Source of the DNA: Streptomyces parvus
Lineage (GTDB): Bacteria; Actinomycetota; Actinomycetes; Streptomycetales; Streptomycetaceae
NCBI RefSeq assembly: GCF_014648875.1
Contig: NZ_BMRY01000009.1
Span: 124,001-188,000 of the forward strand
Direction of reading: 5' to 3'
DNA: 64,000 nucleotides
This document shows, one piece after another, positions 1 through 8,153 of the stretch. Within the stretch, counting starts at the first letter, position 1. Every line of letters begins with the position of its first letter. A program made the translations under genes and the position numbers. Under the pieces are notes generated by a model. It saw nothing but the letters and a program-made list of their open reading frames with translations. It did no database searches and had not been told where the DNA came from.

Positions 1-725
1 TTCCAGCTCGCGGTGAAGGAGAACAGGAAGATGGTCACGAAGCCGGGCGCGAGCATCGGCAGGGCGACCTTGACGAAGGTCCGCATCTCGCCGGCTCCGT
101 CGACGCGGGCGGCTTCGAGGACCTCGCCCGGCACGTACCCCTCGGAGAAGACGCGGGCCAGGTAGACGCCGAAGGGGTTGACGAGGCTGGGGATCAGGAC
201 GGCCCAGTAGGTGTTGACGAGGCCCAGTTCGGAGGCCATCAGGTAGAGCGGGAGCTGGACGACGGTCGAGGGGATGAGGACGCCGACGAGGACGACGCCG
301 AACCACTTCTCCCGGCCGCGGAAGGCGTACTTGTCGAAGGCGTAGCCGCAGGCGACGGAGATGAGGGTGGAGAGCAGGGAGGCGACGACGGTGTAGAGGA
401 GGCTGTTGAGCATCCAGCGGACGAAGACGCCGTCGTTGTATTCCAGGAGGGCGTTCAGGTTGGACAGGAACGCGAAGTCGCCGAGGCTGAACGGGTTGGT
501 GGCGAACAGGTCCCGGTAGCTCTTGGTGGAGGCGATGAGGAGCCAGGTCAGCGGCATCAGGGTGTAGACGGCGACGACGGCAAGCACGGTGTTCACCGCC
601 ACCCGGGAGGTGAGGCCGCCGGTACGGTTCCGGCGTGCGGGCGGCCGTGGTGCGGTGCGGCGTCCGGTCCCGTCGCGCCGGGCGCCGGCGGCCGGTGCCT
701 CGCGGTGGGCTGTCTGGGTGCTCAT
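1..725 (-). CDS. Carbohydrate ABC transporter permease, MalG type (C-terminus cut by window edge)
   Basis: This is the inner-membrane permease of a sugar importer. The ATG at 723-725 overlaps the stop of the upstream permease gene in an ATGA arrangement, so the two are translationally coupled. About 241 codons are visible. A basic, proline-rich cytoplasmic N-terminus of about 45 residues is followed by hydrophobic segments typical of a CUT1 permease. Near the cut edge lies the EAA loop (EAARVDGAGEM) that docks onto the ATPase. The last part of the protein lies outside the window. No ATPase gene is visible; in Streptomyces these importers commonly share the multitasking ATPase MsiK, so its absence is expected. 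By position it imports the product of the lyase at 4775-7189. Confidence 0.93.
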   Translation of the reverse strand, partial: MSTQTAHREAPAAGARRDGTGRRTAPRPPARRNRTGGLTSRVAVNTVLAVVAVYTLMPLTWLLIASTKSYRDLFATNPFSLGDFAFLSNLNALLEYNDGVFVRWMLNSLLYTVVASLLSTLISVACGYAFDKYAFRGREKWFGVVLVGVLIPSTVVQLPLYLMASELGLVNTYWAVLIPSLVNPFGVYLARVFSEGYVPGEVLEAARVDGAGEMRTFVKVALPMLAPGFVTIFLFSFTASW

Positions 726-1723
726 GAGGCCTTCCACCGGTTGCCGAGCTTGGTGACGACGAAGGACAGCAGGCCGGCGACGAGGGCGAGCAGCAGGGAG
801 CTCGCGGCGGCCAGGCCGTAGTCGTGGCCCTTGAAGGCCACGGTGTAGATGAACATGGTCGGCGACCAGTCCTCGCCCATGGTGTTGGCGCGGAGCTGGA
901 CGAGTTTGGGGGCGTCGAAGAGCTGGATGGCGCCGACGCAGGTGAACAGCAGGGTCAGCACGACGGTCGGCCGGATCATGGGGATCTTGACCTGGAGGGC
1001 GGTGCGCAGGGCCCCGGCTCCGTCGACGGTCGCGGCTTCCAGGACCTCGCGGGGGACGGCCTGGAGGCCCGCGTAGAAGATGATCATGTTGTAGCCGGTC
1101 CACTGCCAGGCGGAGATGTTGACGACGGAGAAGATCGCCTCGTCCTCGCCGAAGAAGTTCCAGTTGGCGCCGAACGCGTCGAGGGCGTCGGTGACGGGGC
1201 TGAGGCCGGGTGTGTAGAGGTAGAGCCAGATCAGTGAGGCGATCAGGCCGGGCACCGCGTGCGGCAGGAAGTAGGCGATCTGGAAGAACCGCCTGGCCCG
1301 GGCCATGGTGGAGTCGACGAGCAGGGCCAGGACGAGTGCGCCGCCGACCATCGCGGGGATGTAGAGGGCGCAGTAGAGAGCGATGTTCCCGAAGGATCGG
1401 AGGAACGCCTCGTTGCCGAGGGCTTCGGTGAAGTTGCCGAACCCGGCGAAGACGCGCTCGGTTCCGCCGAACCCCAGGCCGGAGGATTCCTCCCGGTAGA
1501 GGCTCATCCAGGCCGCGTAGATCATCGGCAGGACGGTGACGGCGGCGAAGAGTGCGAAGAACGGGACGGTGAACAGGGCGACGGCCCGGCGCTGTCCGCG
1601 TCGTGCGCCGGGGCCGCCCGGCTTTCCCGGTCCGGCGGAAACGGCCGGACCGGCGGGCCCCGTGAGCGGCGGCGCTGCCTGGGGTGCCGGGGTCTTGGCC
1701 GGCCGGGCGAGTGGGGCTGCCAC
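722..1723 (-). CDS. Carbohydrate ABC transporter permease, MalF type
   Basis: First permease of the sugar importer, 333 residues. It starts with GTG behind an AAGGAG site 6 bases upstream. An unusually long alanine/proline/glycine-rich cytoplasmic tail (about 45 residues) precedes six predicted membrane helices. The EAA loop reads EAATVDGAGALRTALQVKIP, the standard ATPase-docking sequence of CUT1 permeases. It pairs with the MalG-type permease encoded downstream with a 4-base overlap. The binding-protein gene lies upstream, separated by a stable intergenic hairpin. The substrate cannot be told from the permease itself; the neighbouring lyase suggests unsaturated oligosaccharides from a uronic-acid glycan. 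Confidence 0.95.
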   Translation of the reverse strand: MAAPLARPAKTPAPQAAPPLTGPAGPAVSAGPGKPGGPGARRGQRRAVALFTVPFFALFAAVTVLPMIYAAWMSLYREESSGLGFGGTERVFAGFGNFTEALGNEAFLRSFGNIALYCALYIPAMVGGALVLALLVDSTMARARRFFQIAYFLPHAVPGLIASLIWLYLYTPGLSPVTDALDAFGANWNFFGEDEAIFSVVNISAWQWTGYNMIIFYAGLQAVPREVLEAATVDGAGALRTALQVKIPMIRPTVVLTLLFTCVGAIQLFDAPKLVQLRANTMGEDWSPTMFIYTVAFKGHDYGLAAASSLLLALVAGLLSFVVTKLGNRWKAS

Positions 1724-1764
1724 CTGATGCTCCTTCGGCTGGTTGGGGTGGGCGGGAGGGAAGG

Positions 1765-1797
1765 CGGCTGCCCGGCACGGTGTGTCCCGGGCAGCCG
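1765..1797 (-). terminator. Intercistronic hairpin between binding-protein and permease genes
   Basis: An 11-bp perfect stem (1765-1775 with 1787-1797) with an 11-base loop sits just after the binding-protein stop codon and about 40 bases before the permease start. There is no U-tract. In ABC sugar operons such hairpins often stabilise the upstream mRNA or cause partial termination, giving more binding protein than permease; that role is inferred here. Confidence 0.7.
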
Positions 1798-1802
1798 TGC
1801 GG

Positions 1803-3110
1803 CTACTTGTCGAGCTTGAGGCCGCGGTCGGTGATCGCGGTCTCGCCCTTCGCCTGACCGGAGCTGAGCATCTTCGTGTGGTCGCTGCCCGCGGCCATCT
1901 GCGCCGAGACGACCTGCTGCTGCACCGGGCCCCAGGTCCAGCCGGGCACGATGGTGTCGGCGGCCTCGCCGGCCACGGCGTAGACGTCCTGGCCGGCGAA
2001 ATAGGAGGTGTCGAACTCCTTCGCCGCCGCCGCGCGCATGCCCTCGTTGGCGGGCAGGGCGCTGCTGGGCGCCTTGAGGGAGCTGAGGCGGGCGGTCATG
2101 GCCGCGGGGTCGGTGGTGACCCACTTGATGAACTCGGCGGCCGCCTCGGTGTGCTCGCTGCCCTTCGGCACGATGTAGGACGTTCCGCCGTACATGCCGG
2201 TGCTCGGCTTGCCGTCCCAGGTGGGCAGGGGGGCTATCCCCCACTTGCCTTTGCTGTCCGGGTAGCTGACGGGGAAGGTCCCCGCGCTCCAGGCGGCGCC
2301 GATGACGGTGGCGACCTTGCCGGTGGAGCGTTCCTTGGCCTCACCCTCGCCCCAGAGCGGGGTCTTGGAGGCGAGGCCGTCCGCGAGGAGGTCGTCCCAG
2401 TAGGCGGCGACCTTGCGGGACGCCGGGTCGTCGATGTTCACCTTCCAGGCGTCGCCGTTGGTGCCGTACCACTGGGCACCGGCCTGCCAGGCGAGGCCGG
2501 AGAGCAGAGCGGGGTCGCCGCCGCCGAAGTTGGTGATGGTGACGTCGGGGTCGGCCCGGTGGATCTTCTCGGCGGCCGTGCGGTATTCGGCCCAGGTCGT
2601 CGGCACCTCGACGCCGTGCTTCTTGAACAGGTCCTTGCGGTAGAAGAGCTGGATGGGCGTGACGTCGAACGGCACCGCCCAGGTGGAGCCGCCGAGGTTG
2701 ACCAGGGACTGGAGCGCCTCGGGGAACTCCTCCTTCACCAGTTCGCCGGAGCTGGGCGTGAGGTCCACCAGGTTGCCCTCGCTGGCGTACTCGGGCAGGG
2801 CGGAGTAGTCCATGGTGGCCACGTCGGGGGCGTTGCCGCCCTTGACCGCGTTGGACAGCTTGGTGACGCCCTCGGGGCCCGCGGGGACCAGGGAGAACTT
2901 GATCCTGATGCCGGTCTGCGTCTTGTTGAACGCGTCGGCCGTCTCCTTGGCGCCCAGGGCGGACGACCAGAAGGTGAGCGTGACGGGCTTGCCGTCGCCG
3001 GGACCCGAGGCGTCCGAACCCGATCCACCGCCGCAAGCGGTGGCAAGAAGGGCTAGTGAGGCGGCGGACGCCGCGAGGGCGAGGCGGGACGTGCGGGCGA
3101 TACAGGGCAT
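1803..3110 (-). CDS. Extracellular sugar-binding lipoprotein of ABC importer
   Basis: Secreted solute-binding protein of family 1 (CUT1), 435 residues from the ATG at 3108-3110, which has AGGAG 7 bases upstream; the frame stays open for 22 further codons without a better site. The N-terminus is a lipoprotein signal with lipobox LLATAC followed by GGGSGSD, so the mature protein should be anchored to the outer face of the membrane by a diacylglyceryl cysteine. The body shows the usual family features: VTLTFWSS near the start, KLSNAVKGGNAPDVATMDYS, and a late GGTSYIVPKGSEH / AAAEFIKWVT segment. It is the first gene of the importer operon and delivers glycan fragments to the two permeases. Confidence 0.95.
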   Translation of the reverse strand: MPCIARTSRLALAASAASLALLATACGGGSGSDASGPGDGKPVTLTFWSSALGAKETADAFNKTQTGIRIKFSLVPAGPEGVTKLSNAVKGGNAPDVATMDYSALPEYASEGNLVDLTPSSGELVKEEFPEALQSLVNLGGSTWAVPFDVTPIQLFYRKDLFKKHGVEVPTTWAEYRTAAEKIHRADPDVTITNFGGGDPALLSGLAWQAGAQWYGTNGDAWKVNIDDPASRKVAAYWDDLLADGLASKTPLWGEGEAKERSTGKVATVIGAAWSAGTFPVSYPDSKGKWGIAPLPTWDGKPSTGMYGGTSYIVPKGSEHTEAAAEFIKWVTTDPAAMTARLSSLKAPSSALPANEGMRAAAAKEFDTSYFAGQDVYAVAGEAADTIVPGWTWGPVQQQVVSAQMAAGSDHTKMLSSGQAKGETAITDRGLKLDK

Positions 3111-3162
3111 GGGCCGGCTCCTACGAGACCTCGAACTGCGGGAGATGAGGTGAACGGCACAC

Positions 3163-3192
3163 ATCATTTTGCGCAAAACCGATCGCCGTCAA
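3163..3192 (-). promoter_or_regulatory. Likely promoter of the importer operon, with a palindrome in its spacer
   Basis: Read on the minus strand, TTGACG (3187-3192) and AATGAT (3163-3168) are 18 bases apart, a reasonable housekeeping-type promoter about 55-80 bases upstream of the binding-protein start. The 12-bp perfect palindrome TTTTGCGCAAAA (3167-3178) lies between the two elements, where a bound repressor would block polymerase. A GAGCGAAT element (3193-3200) abuts the -35 box; the same motif recurs near the lyase promoter and in the regulator's own operator. Confidence 0.5.
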
Positions 3193-3335
3193 GAGCGAAT
3201 GACCAATTCAATCGAATCGATCACTTGCGGGACCGGGGTCCGCACATGACGCCCGTCGAGCCCCACGAACGCGAAAAGCCGTGCCCACACGGCCTGTTGG
3301 CCCGGGCCACGGCTCGTGGCGCGATGCTCTCGGCG

Positions 3336-4460
3336 TCAGGGAGCGGCGGCGGCCGCCCCGCAGGAGACCCGGACCCGCAGGGTGGGCAGGATGTCCAGAT
3401 GCCGGCGGGCGCGCGCCCCCGTGCCCGTCGCGCCCGTCGCGCAGGGGTCGTCGACACCGAGGCGGGACAGCAGGAGCCGGGCCGCGGCGGCACCCACGGC
3501 GTGCTTGTCCGGGGCCACAGCGGTGAGCGGCAGGTCGGCGAGCGAGGCGACCTCGTCGTCGTACGCGATCACCGCGAGGTCTTCGGGCACCCGCACTCCC
3601 CTGGCCTGGAGCCGGGGAATGAGGACGATCGCGTCGGCGTCGCTGTGCACGATCGCGGCGGTCACGTTGCCGCTCGCCACGCCCTGGCACAGGTACTCCA
3701 GCGTGCGCTCGAAACGATCGGCCTCCGACCGTGACGGGGCCTCGTCCAGCGGCGAGGTCGACACCGGGGTCAGTCCCAGCGCCTCCACTGCGGCCCGGTA
3801 GCCGACCCGGAGCCGGGGAGCGGTCGGACTGTCCTGCACGGCGAGCGCGATCGCCCGGTGGCCGAGCCCGGCCAGGTGAGCCACCGCTTCGGCGGCCCCG
3901 TGGGCATGGTCCGAGCGCACCCGGTCCAGGCGCGCCGCCGGGTGGCCGAGAGGGGCCGAGCGTTCCACCAGGACGACGGGGGTCTTCTGCTCGACCGTCC
4001 AGAGCCCCTCGCCCTGCTCCGGGCAGCCGCGCTCCCAGCTCGGTGTGAGCAGAAGCCCGTCGGCGCCGGTGGACAGCAGGCGCCGGGCCTGGGCGGCGTC
4101 CTCGTCGGGGAGGTAGTGGGAAAGCCCGATCGTCAGCCGGGCACCTGCGGCCTCGACGGCCTCCCGGGCGCCGCGCACCACGTCCGCGTAGTAGTACTCG
4201 GTGGTCGGCACCACCATGCCCACCACCAGCCCTTCGGCGGAGGGCGCGGGGGCCGGGGCGGGGCGGGATTGTCCTGAGGGCCACACCACCGCGCCGTGCA
4301 GCCGCTCCACCAGGCCCTGGGCCGCCAGCGCCTCGACGTCCCGGCGCAGGGTGACGGCGGACATGCCGAGCTCCTCGGCGAGTTCGGCGACGCGCAGGCT
4401 GCCGCGCTCGCGGACGAGTTCGAGCACCCGCTCGTGGCGCTGGTCGACGTGCAGTCGCAT
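3336..4460 (-). CDS. DeoR-type HTH / LacI-type sensor hybrid transcriptional regulator
   Basis: Predicted local repressor of the glycan locus, 374 residues. The ATG at 4458-4460 is preceded by an AGGGGG site; 12 further in-frame codons upstream lack one. Residues 1-60 are a DeoR-family winged helix: RHERVLELVRERGSLRVAELAEELGMSAVTLRRDVEAL and a following LVERLHGAV wing region (quoted in parts). From about residue 75 it has a periplasmic-binding-protein-like sensor of the LacI/GalR type (VGMVVPTTEYYYADVVRGA, DGLLLTP, VAVIAYDDEVASLADLPLTAVAP-like ending). It lies between the binding-protein and lyase genes. A perfect inverted repeat 50 bases upstream of its own start suggests autoregulation. The ligand is likely an oligosaccharide made by the lyase. 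Confidence 0.92.
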   Translation of the reverse strand: MRLHVDQRHERVLELVRERGSLRVAELAEELGMSAVTLRRDVEALAAQGLVERLHGAVVWPSGQSRPAPAPAPSAEGLVVGMVVPTTEYYYADVVRGAREAVEAAGARLTIGLSHYLPDEDAAQARRLLSTGADGLLLTPSWERGCPEQGEGLWTVEQKTPVVLVERSAPLGHPAARLDRVRSDHAHGAAEAVAHLAGLGHRAIALAVQDSPTAPRLRVGYRAAVEALGLTPVSTSPLDEAPSRSEADRFERTLEYLCQGVASGNVTAAIVHSDADAIVLIPRLQARGVRVPEDLAVIAYDDEVASLADLPLTAVAPDKHAVGAAAARLLLSRLGVDDPCATGATGTGARARRHLDILPTLRVRVSCGAAAAAP

Positions 4461-4509
4461 GGATCCCCCTGGACTCGGAGACGGCTGAGCCCCCAACCAT
4501 ATCGATCAC

Positions 4510-4535
4510 ATCCGCTCGAAACGATCCGAGCGGAT
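4510..4535. promoter_or_regulatory. Perfect inverted repeat, candidate operator of the glycan locus
   Basis: ATCCGCTCG (4510-4518) and CGAGCGGAT (4527-4535) form a perfect 9-bp inverted repeat with an 8-base spacer. It lies 50 bases upstream of the regulator gene and in the divergent region shared with the lyase gene. Its half-site GAGCGGAT resembles the GAGCGAAT motifs at 3193-3200 and 4633-4640. This is the best operator candidate for the DeoR/LacI hybrid. Confidence 0.6.
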
Positions 4536-4630
4536 TTTTATCCCCGCGCGACGGACACACGTCGGTTCGCCCTCGGGAGTGACATACACACCCAGAGAAC
4601 CGATCGATACGATCAATTCGGCCAAAGTTA

Positions 4631-4660
4631 TTGAGCGAATCGTCAGGCGGCTGCTAGAAA
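4631..4660 (+). promoter_or_regulatory. Likely promoter of the lyase gene overlapped by a GAGCGAAT element
   Basis: TTGAGC (4631-4636) and TAGAAA (4655-4660) are 18 bases apart and 115 bases upstream of the lyase ATG. The -35 hexamer overlaps GAGCGAAT (4633-4640), an arrangement suited to repression by the neighbouring regulator. An imperfect inverted partner, ATTCGGCC, lies about 10 bases upstream. Confidence 0.5.
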
Positions 4661-4774
4661 GTGCCCGCCCGCTCAGAACAGTCGGATCCCGGGGTCGGCT
4701 CAGCGCCCGTCCCTTCGGTGCCCACCGCGCGCCGGGTTCCCGCCGGAGACACGTCATCGACCCGGAGCTCTCCC

Positions 4775-7189
4775 ATGACTTCTGCCTGGTCCCGCCGTAC
4801 CTTCCTGGCCACCTCCGCGGTACTCACCGCCGCGGGCGGCGGAGCGCTGACGCTCGCCGCGCCCGGCGCCGCCTCTGCCGCCCCCGAGGACGATCCGTAC
4901 GCCGCGCTCCGCACCACATGGAGCGAGCTGATCCTCGGTGAGGGGTTCAGCCCGACCGCCGAGCCCTTCAAGAGCCGGCTGGCCGATCTCGGCGCGAAGG
5001 CGTCGCAGTGGCTGGAGACGATGGCCCCGGTGGACGGCTCGCTCTGGCCCGACGCCGTCTTCGCGGATCCGGACCCGGACACGGACCCCGAGTCGTACGT
5101 CTTCTCGGGGCGCATGGCCGACAGCTTCATCCGCCTGAACACCATGGCCCAGGCCTACCGCCAGCAGGGCACCGGGCTGACCGGGAACACCGCCCTGCGC
5201 GACGCCGTGCTCACCGGGCTGGAGCACCTCAGCACCCAGGTCTACAACGACGGGCAGACCCGGTACGGCAACTGGTACAGCTGGCAGATCGGCGCGCCGC
5301 AGGCCCTGCTGGACGTGTGCGTGCTGATGTACGACGCCATCGCCCCTCAGGCGCGGGCACGCTACTGCGCCGCCGTCGACCATTTCGTACCGGACTCCGC
5401 CGTCGCCTCGTACACCGGGACCAGCACCGGGGCGAACCGGGTCGACCTGTGCCGGGTGCTGGCCCTGCGCGGAGCCGTCGGCGGGACCGCGGCGAAGATC
5501 GCGCTGGCCCGGGACGCCCTCTCCCCCGTCTTCCCGCTGGTGACGAAGGGCGACGGGCTGTACGCCGACGGCTCGTTCATCCAGCACACCACCGTGCCCT
5601 ACACCGGCAGCTACGGATCGGTGATGCTCGGCGGGCTCGGGCTGCTGTTCGCGCTGCTGAAGGGGACCACGTGGGAGGTCACCGACCCGAAGCGGCAGGT
5701 GGTGTTCGACGCGGTGGAGAACGCCTGGGCCCCGTTCCTCTACAACGGTCTGGTCATGGACTCCGTCGCGGGGCGCGCGATCAGCCGGGGCGAGGTCGAC
5801 GACCACCGGCGCGGGCACCCCATCATGGCCTCGATCGTGCTGCTCGGGCAGGGAGCGTCGGCTGCCGAGAACGCCCGGTGGCGGGCGCTCGTCAAGGGCT
5901 GGGCGCAACGCGACTACTACAGCCCGCCGTTGGGCAACCCCTCGCTCGGGCTCACCGCGCTGGCCCGGATCAAGAGCGTCCTGGACGACACCTCCCTGAC
6001 CCCGGTCGCCGAGCCGGCGGGCCACCGGCTCTTCCCCGACATGGCCCGGGCCACCCACCGCCGTCCGGGCTGGGCGGCGTCGCTGAGCATGGCCGACCGG
6101 CGGATCACCTTCTACGAGACCGGCAACGGCGAGAATCTGCGCGGCTGGCACACCGGGAACGGGATGCTCTACTGGTGGGGCGACACCTTCGCCAACGGCC
6201 AGTACAGCGACGCGTTCTGGCCCACGGTCGACCCGTACCGGCTGCCCGGCACGACGGTCTCGCGCAAGGTGCTCGCCGACGGGGCGGGCGGTGACTGGGG
6301 TGTCGCTCTCCCGGATGTGAACTGGGTCGGCGGCGTCACCGACAGCAGGCGCGCCGCCGTCGGCCAGTACCTCAAGGGGCTGACCAGCACGCTGATGGCG
6401 AAGAAGTCGTGGTTCTTCCTCGACGACACCGTGGTGTGTCTGGGGGCGGGCATCCACGGCCGCGACGGCGCGGCCGTGGAGACCACGGTCGACAACCGGA
6501 ACCTGGGACCGACGGGCAATGCCCCGTTCACCGTCGACGGTTCGGCGAAACCGGTCGCCGCCCCCTGGTCGGCGACGCTGTCCGGCGCGTCCTGGGCGCA
6601 CCTGGCCGGGCACGGCGGTTACGTCTTCCCCGGCGGGGCGACGGTGAAGGCGGTGCGGGAGAACCGGACGGGCCGCTGGCGCGACATCAACCGGGCGGGC
6701 TCCACGGATCCGGTCTCGCGGAAGTACCTCACCCTCTGGTTCGACCACGGTACGGACCCGTCGGACGCCACGTACGCGTACCAGCTCCTGCCCGGCGCTT
6801 CCGAACAGCGCACGGCGGCGCGGGCGGCGGACGGCGGCTGGCTGCGTGTGCTCGCCAACACGGACGACCAGCAGGGGGTAGCGGTCCCCTCGCTCGGGCT
6901 GACGGCGGTCAACTTCTGGTTCGGCGGCAGCGTCGGGCCGCTGGTGGCGGACGCCCCGTGCTCGGTGATGGTGACCGAGCACGGCGACGGGACGGCGACG
7001 GTGTGCGTGAGCGACCCCATGCGGGCGCGCACCAGCCTGACTCTCACCTGGAACCGGGCCGTCGCCTCGGTCGTGTCGAAGCCGGCGACGGTGACGTCGG
7101 CGACCACGGGCGGGTCGCTGCGCCTCGTCTTCGGCGATCTGTCAGGGACGCGCGGCGCGACGCAGACGGTCAAGGTGCGGCTGGCCTGA
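4775..7189 (+). CDS. Tat-exported polysaccharide lyase family 8 (hyaluronate/chondroitin/xanthan lyase type)
   Basis: Secreted lyase of 804 residues that should cut uronic-acid-containing glycans by beta-elimination. The ATG at 4775 has GGAG 8 bases upstream. The signal SRRTFLATSAVLTAAGGGA is a twin-arginine signal ending near AAPGAASA. The catalytic set of family PL8 is visible: Asn221 (TGANRVD), His271 and Tyr280 (FIQHTTVPYTGSYG), Arg334 and Arg338 (GRAISR). The spacings Asn-His 50, His-Tyr 9 and His-Arg 63 match those I recall for pneumococcal hyaluronate lyase. The N-terminal half is the alpha/alpha toroid; the C-terminal half is beta-sandwich. Whether the substrate is hyaluronan, chondroitin or xanthan cannot be decided here. 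It is divergent from the regulator and importer genes. Confidence 0.93.
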   Translation: MTSAWSRRTFLATSAVLTAAGGGALTLAAPGAASAAPEDDPYAALRTTWSELILGEGFSPTAEPFKSRLADLGAKASQWLETMAPVDGSLWPDAVFADPDPDTDPESYVFSGRMADSFIRLNTMAQAYRQQGTGLTGNTALRDAVLTGLEHLSTQVYNDGQTRYGNWYSWQIGAPQALLDVCVLMYDAIAPQARARYCAAVDHFVPDSAVASYTGTSTGANRVDLCRVLALRGAVGGTAAKIALARDALSPVFPLVTKGDGLYADGSFIQHTTVPYTGSYGSVMLGGLGLLFALLKGTTWEVTDPKRQVVFDAVENAWAPFLYNGLVMDSVAGRAISRGEVDDHRRGHPIMASIVLLGQGASAAENARWRALVKGWAQRDYYSPPLGNPSLGLTALARIKSVLDDTSLTPVAEPAGHRLFPDMARATHRRPGWAASLSMADRRITFYETGNGENLRGWHTGNGMLYWWGDTFANGQYSDAFWPTVDPYRLPGTTVSRKVLADGAGGDWGVALPDVNWVGGVTDSRRAAVGQYLKGLTSTLMAKKSWFFLDDTVVCLGAGIHGRDGAAVETTVDNRNLGPTGNAPFTVDGSAKPVAAPWSATLSGASWAHLAGHGGYVFPGGATVKAVRENRTGRWRDINRAGSTDPVSRKYLTLWFDHGTDPSDATYAYQLLPGASEQRTAARAADGGWLRVLANTDDQQGVAVPSLGLTAVNFWFGGSVGPLVADAPCSVMVTEHGDGTATVCVSDPMRARTSLTLTWNRAVASVVSKPATVTSATTGGSLRLVFGDLSGTRGATQTVKVRLA

Positions 7190-7199
7190 ACGAGCGCCG

Positions 7200-8054
7200 T
7201 CACCCCGGGGCGTTGAGCTGTTCCTCGATCCAGCGGACGCCGAAGTCCACGGCCGGGCCGGCATCGAACAGGCGGCTGTCGGCTGCCCCGACGGTGCAGG
7301 TCCGGCCGAGGCCCGCATCGAGCATGGCCCGGACGATCACCGCGAACGGGTCCTGTCCATCGGGCACGACCCGGGAGCAGTCGAACGCGCCGTCCGTCGA
7401 GTCGATGTCGTGGAAGGTACGCCATTCCCGGACGCCGTCCACGCGGACGGGCTGCTCGTACGTCACGAACCGCTTGCCGGGCGCCCGGGCCAGCGACTCC
7501 GCGAGGTGCAGCAGGGTCATCGTCTCGCCGGGCGCCCCGAGCAGCAGCACCCGCCCGCCGAGGGCGACGAGGCGGGCCAGCGGGCTGCCGGGGCCGTGCG
7601 GGTCGTCCCAGGGGTGGTCGGCCATCAGCGCGGCGGCGGACGGGCCGAGCGCCGCGAGGCTCGCGTCGGGGTGGCGGCTGCGCACCGCCCCCGGTCTGCG
7701 GCGCAGGGCCTCGGGGAGGCGGCCGTTGGTGTGCTCGGCCTCGCTCAGTTCCGGGTCGTACGCGGGATGGTGGGCGCGCACTGCGTCCTGCCAGGCACCG
7801 GGCCAGGTGGTGAAGTCGTACGGCGGGGCGTCGTTCCAGCCGCAGGAAACCATCAGCGTACCGGTCGGGCCGACGACGTCGAGGAGGGCGTCGATGACGG
7901 TCTGGGGGCCACCCGGGACGTAGCCGATCGCGGAGAGGCGCGTATGGAACATCACGGTGTCGCCCGGTCCGAGGCCGAGCGCGGTCAGGTCGTCCCCCAT
8001 CCGGTCCCGTGTCACCGGTCCTCCGGAACGCCGCAGCAGTTCTTGTACGTCCAT
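7200..8054 (-). CDS. Aminoglycoside 3-N-acetyltransferase family protein, AAC(3) type
   Basis: Acetyl-CoA-dependent N-acetyltransferase of the antibiotic NAT (Yokd) fold, 284 residues. It starts at ATG 8052-8054; the open frame continues far upstream but overlaps the opposite gene there. Recognisable family features are the N-terminal MFHTRLSAIGYVPGG segment (VHSSLSALG in classic AAC(3) enzymes), SEAEHTNGRLPEALRRRPGA, RSRHPDASLAALG, and GRVLLLGAPGETMTLLHLAE. Members of the family acetylate the 3-amino group of 2-deoxystreptamine aminoglycosides, but chromosomal Streptomyces homologues often have no proven resistance role. It is convergent with the lyase gene (stops 10 bases apart) and divergent from the DinB gene. 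Confidence 0.88.
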   Translation of the reverse strand: MDVQELLRRSGGPVTRDRMGDDLTALGLGPGDTVMFHTRLSAIGYVPGGPQTVIDALLDVVGPTGTLMVSCGWNDAPPYDFTTWPGAWQDAVRAHHPAYDPELSEAEHTNGRLPEALRRRPGAVRSRHPDASLAALGPSAAALMADHPWDDPHGPGSPLARLVALGGRVLLLGAPGETMTLLHLAESLARAPGKRFVTYEQPVRVDGVREWRTFHDIDSTDGAFDCSRVVPDGQDPFAVIVRAMLDAGLGRTCTVGAADSRLFDAGPAVDFGVRWIEEQLNAPG

Positions 8055-8153
8055 GCCTCGGAGCCCAGGCGTCACCGGGCGGAAACCCGGCTGCCCGGTG
8101 AACGCGCGCCGGACATACTGTCGGCCGGCACCACGGAACCGAGGATGATGATC

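Noticed and set aside
1522..3056. Long plus-strand and alternative minus-strand frames across the binding-protein and permease genes
   Set aside because: They lack ribosome sites and protein-like patterns and are shadows of the transporter genes.
3706..3719. A 14-base identity (CGCTCGAAACGATC) with the spacer and half-site of the operator at 4510-4535, inside the regulator's coding sequence
   Set aside because: It lacks the second half-site and sits in a coding region; a few such 14-base matches are expected by chance in a window of this size.
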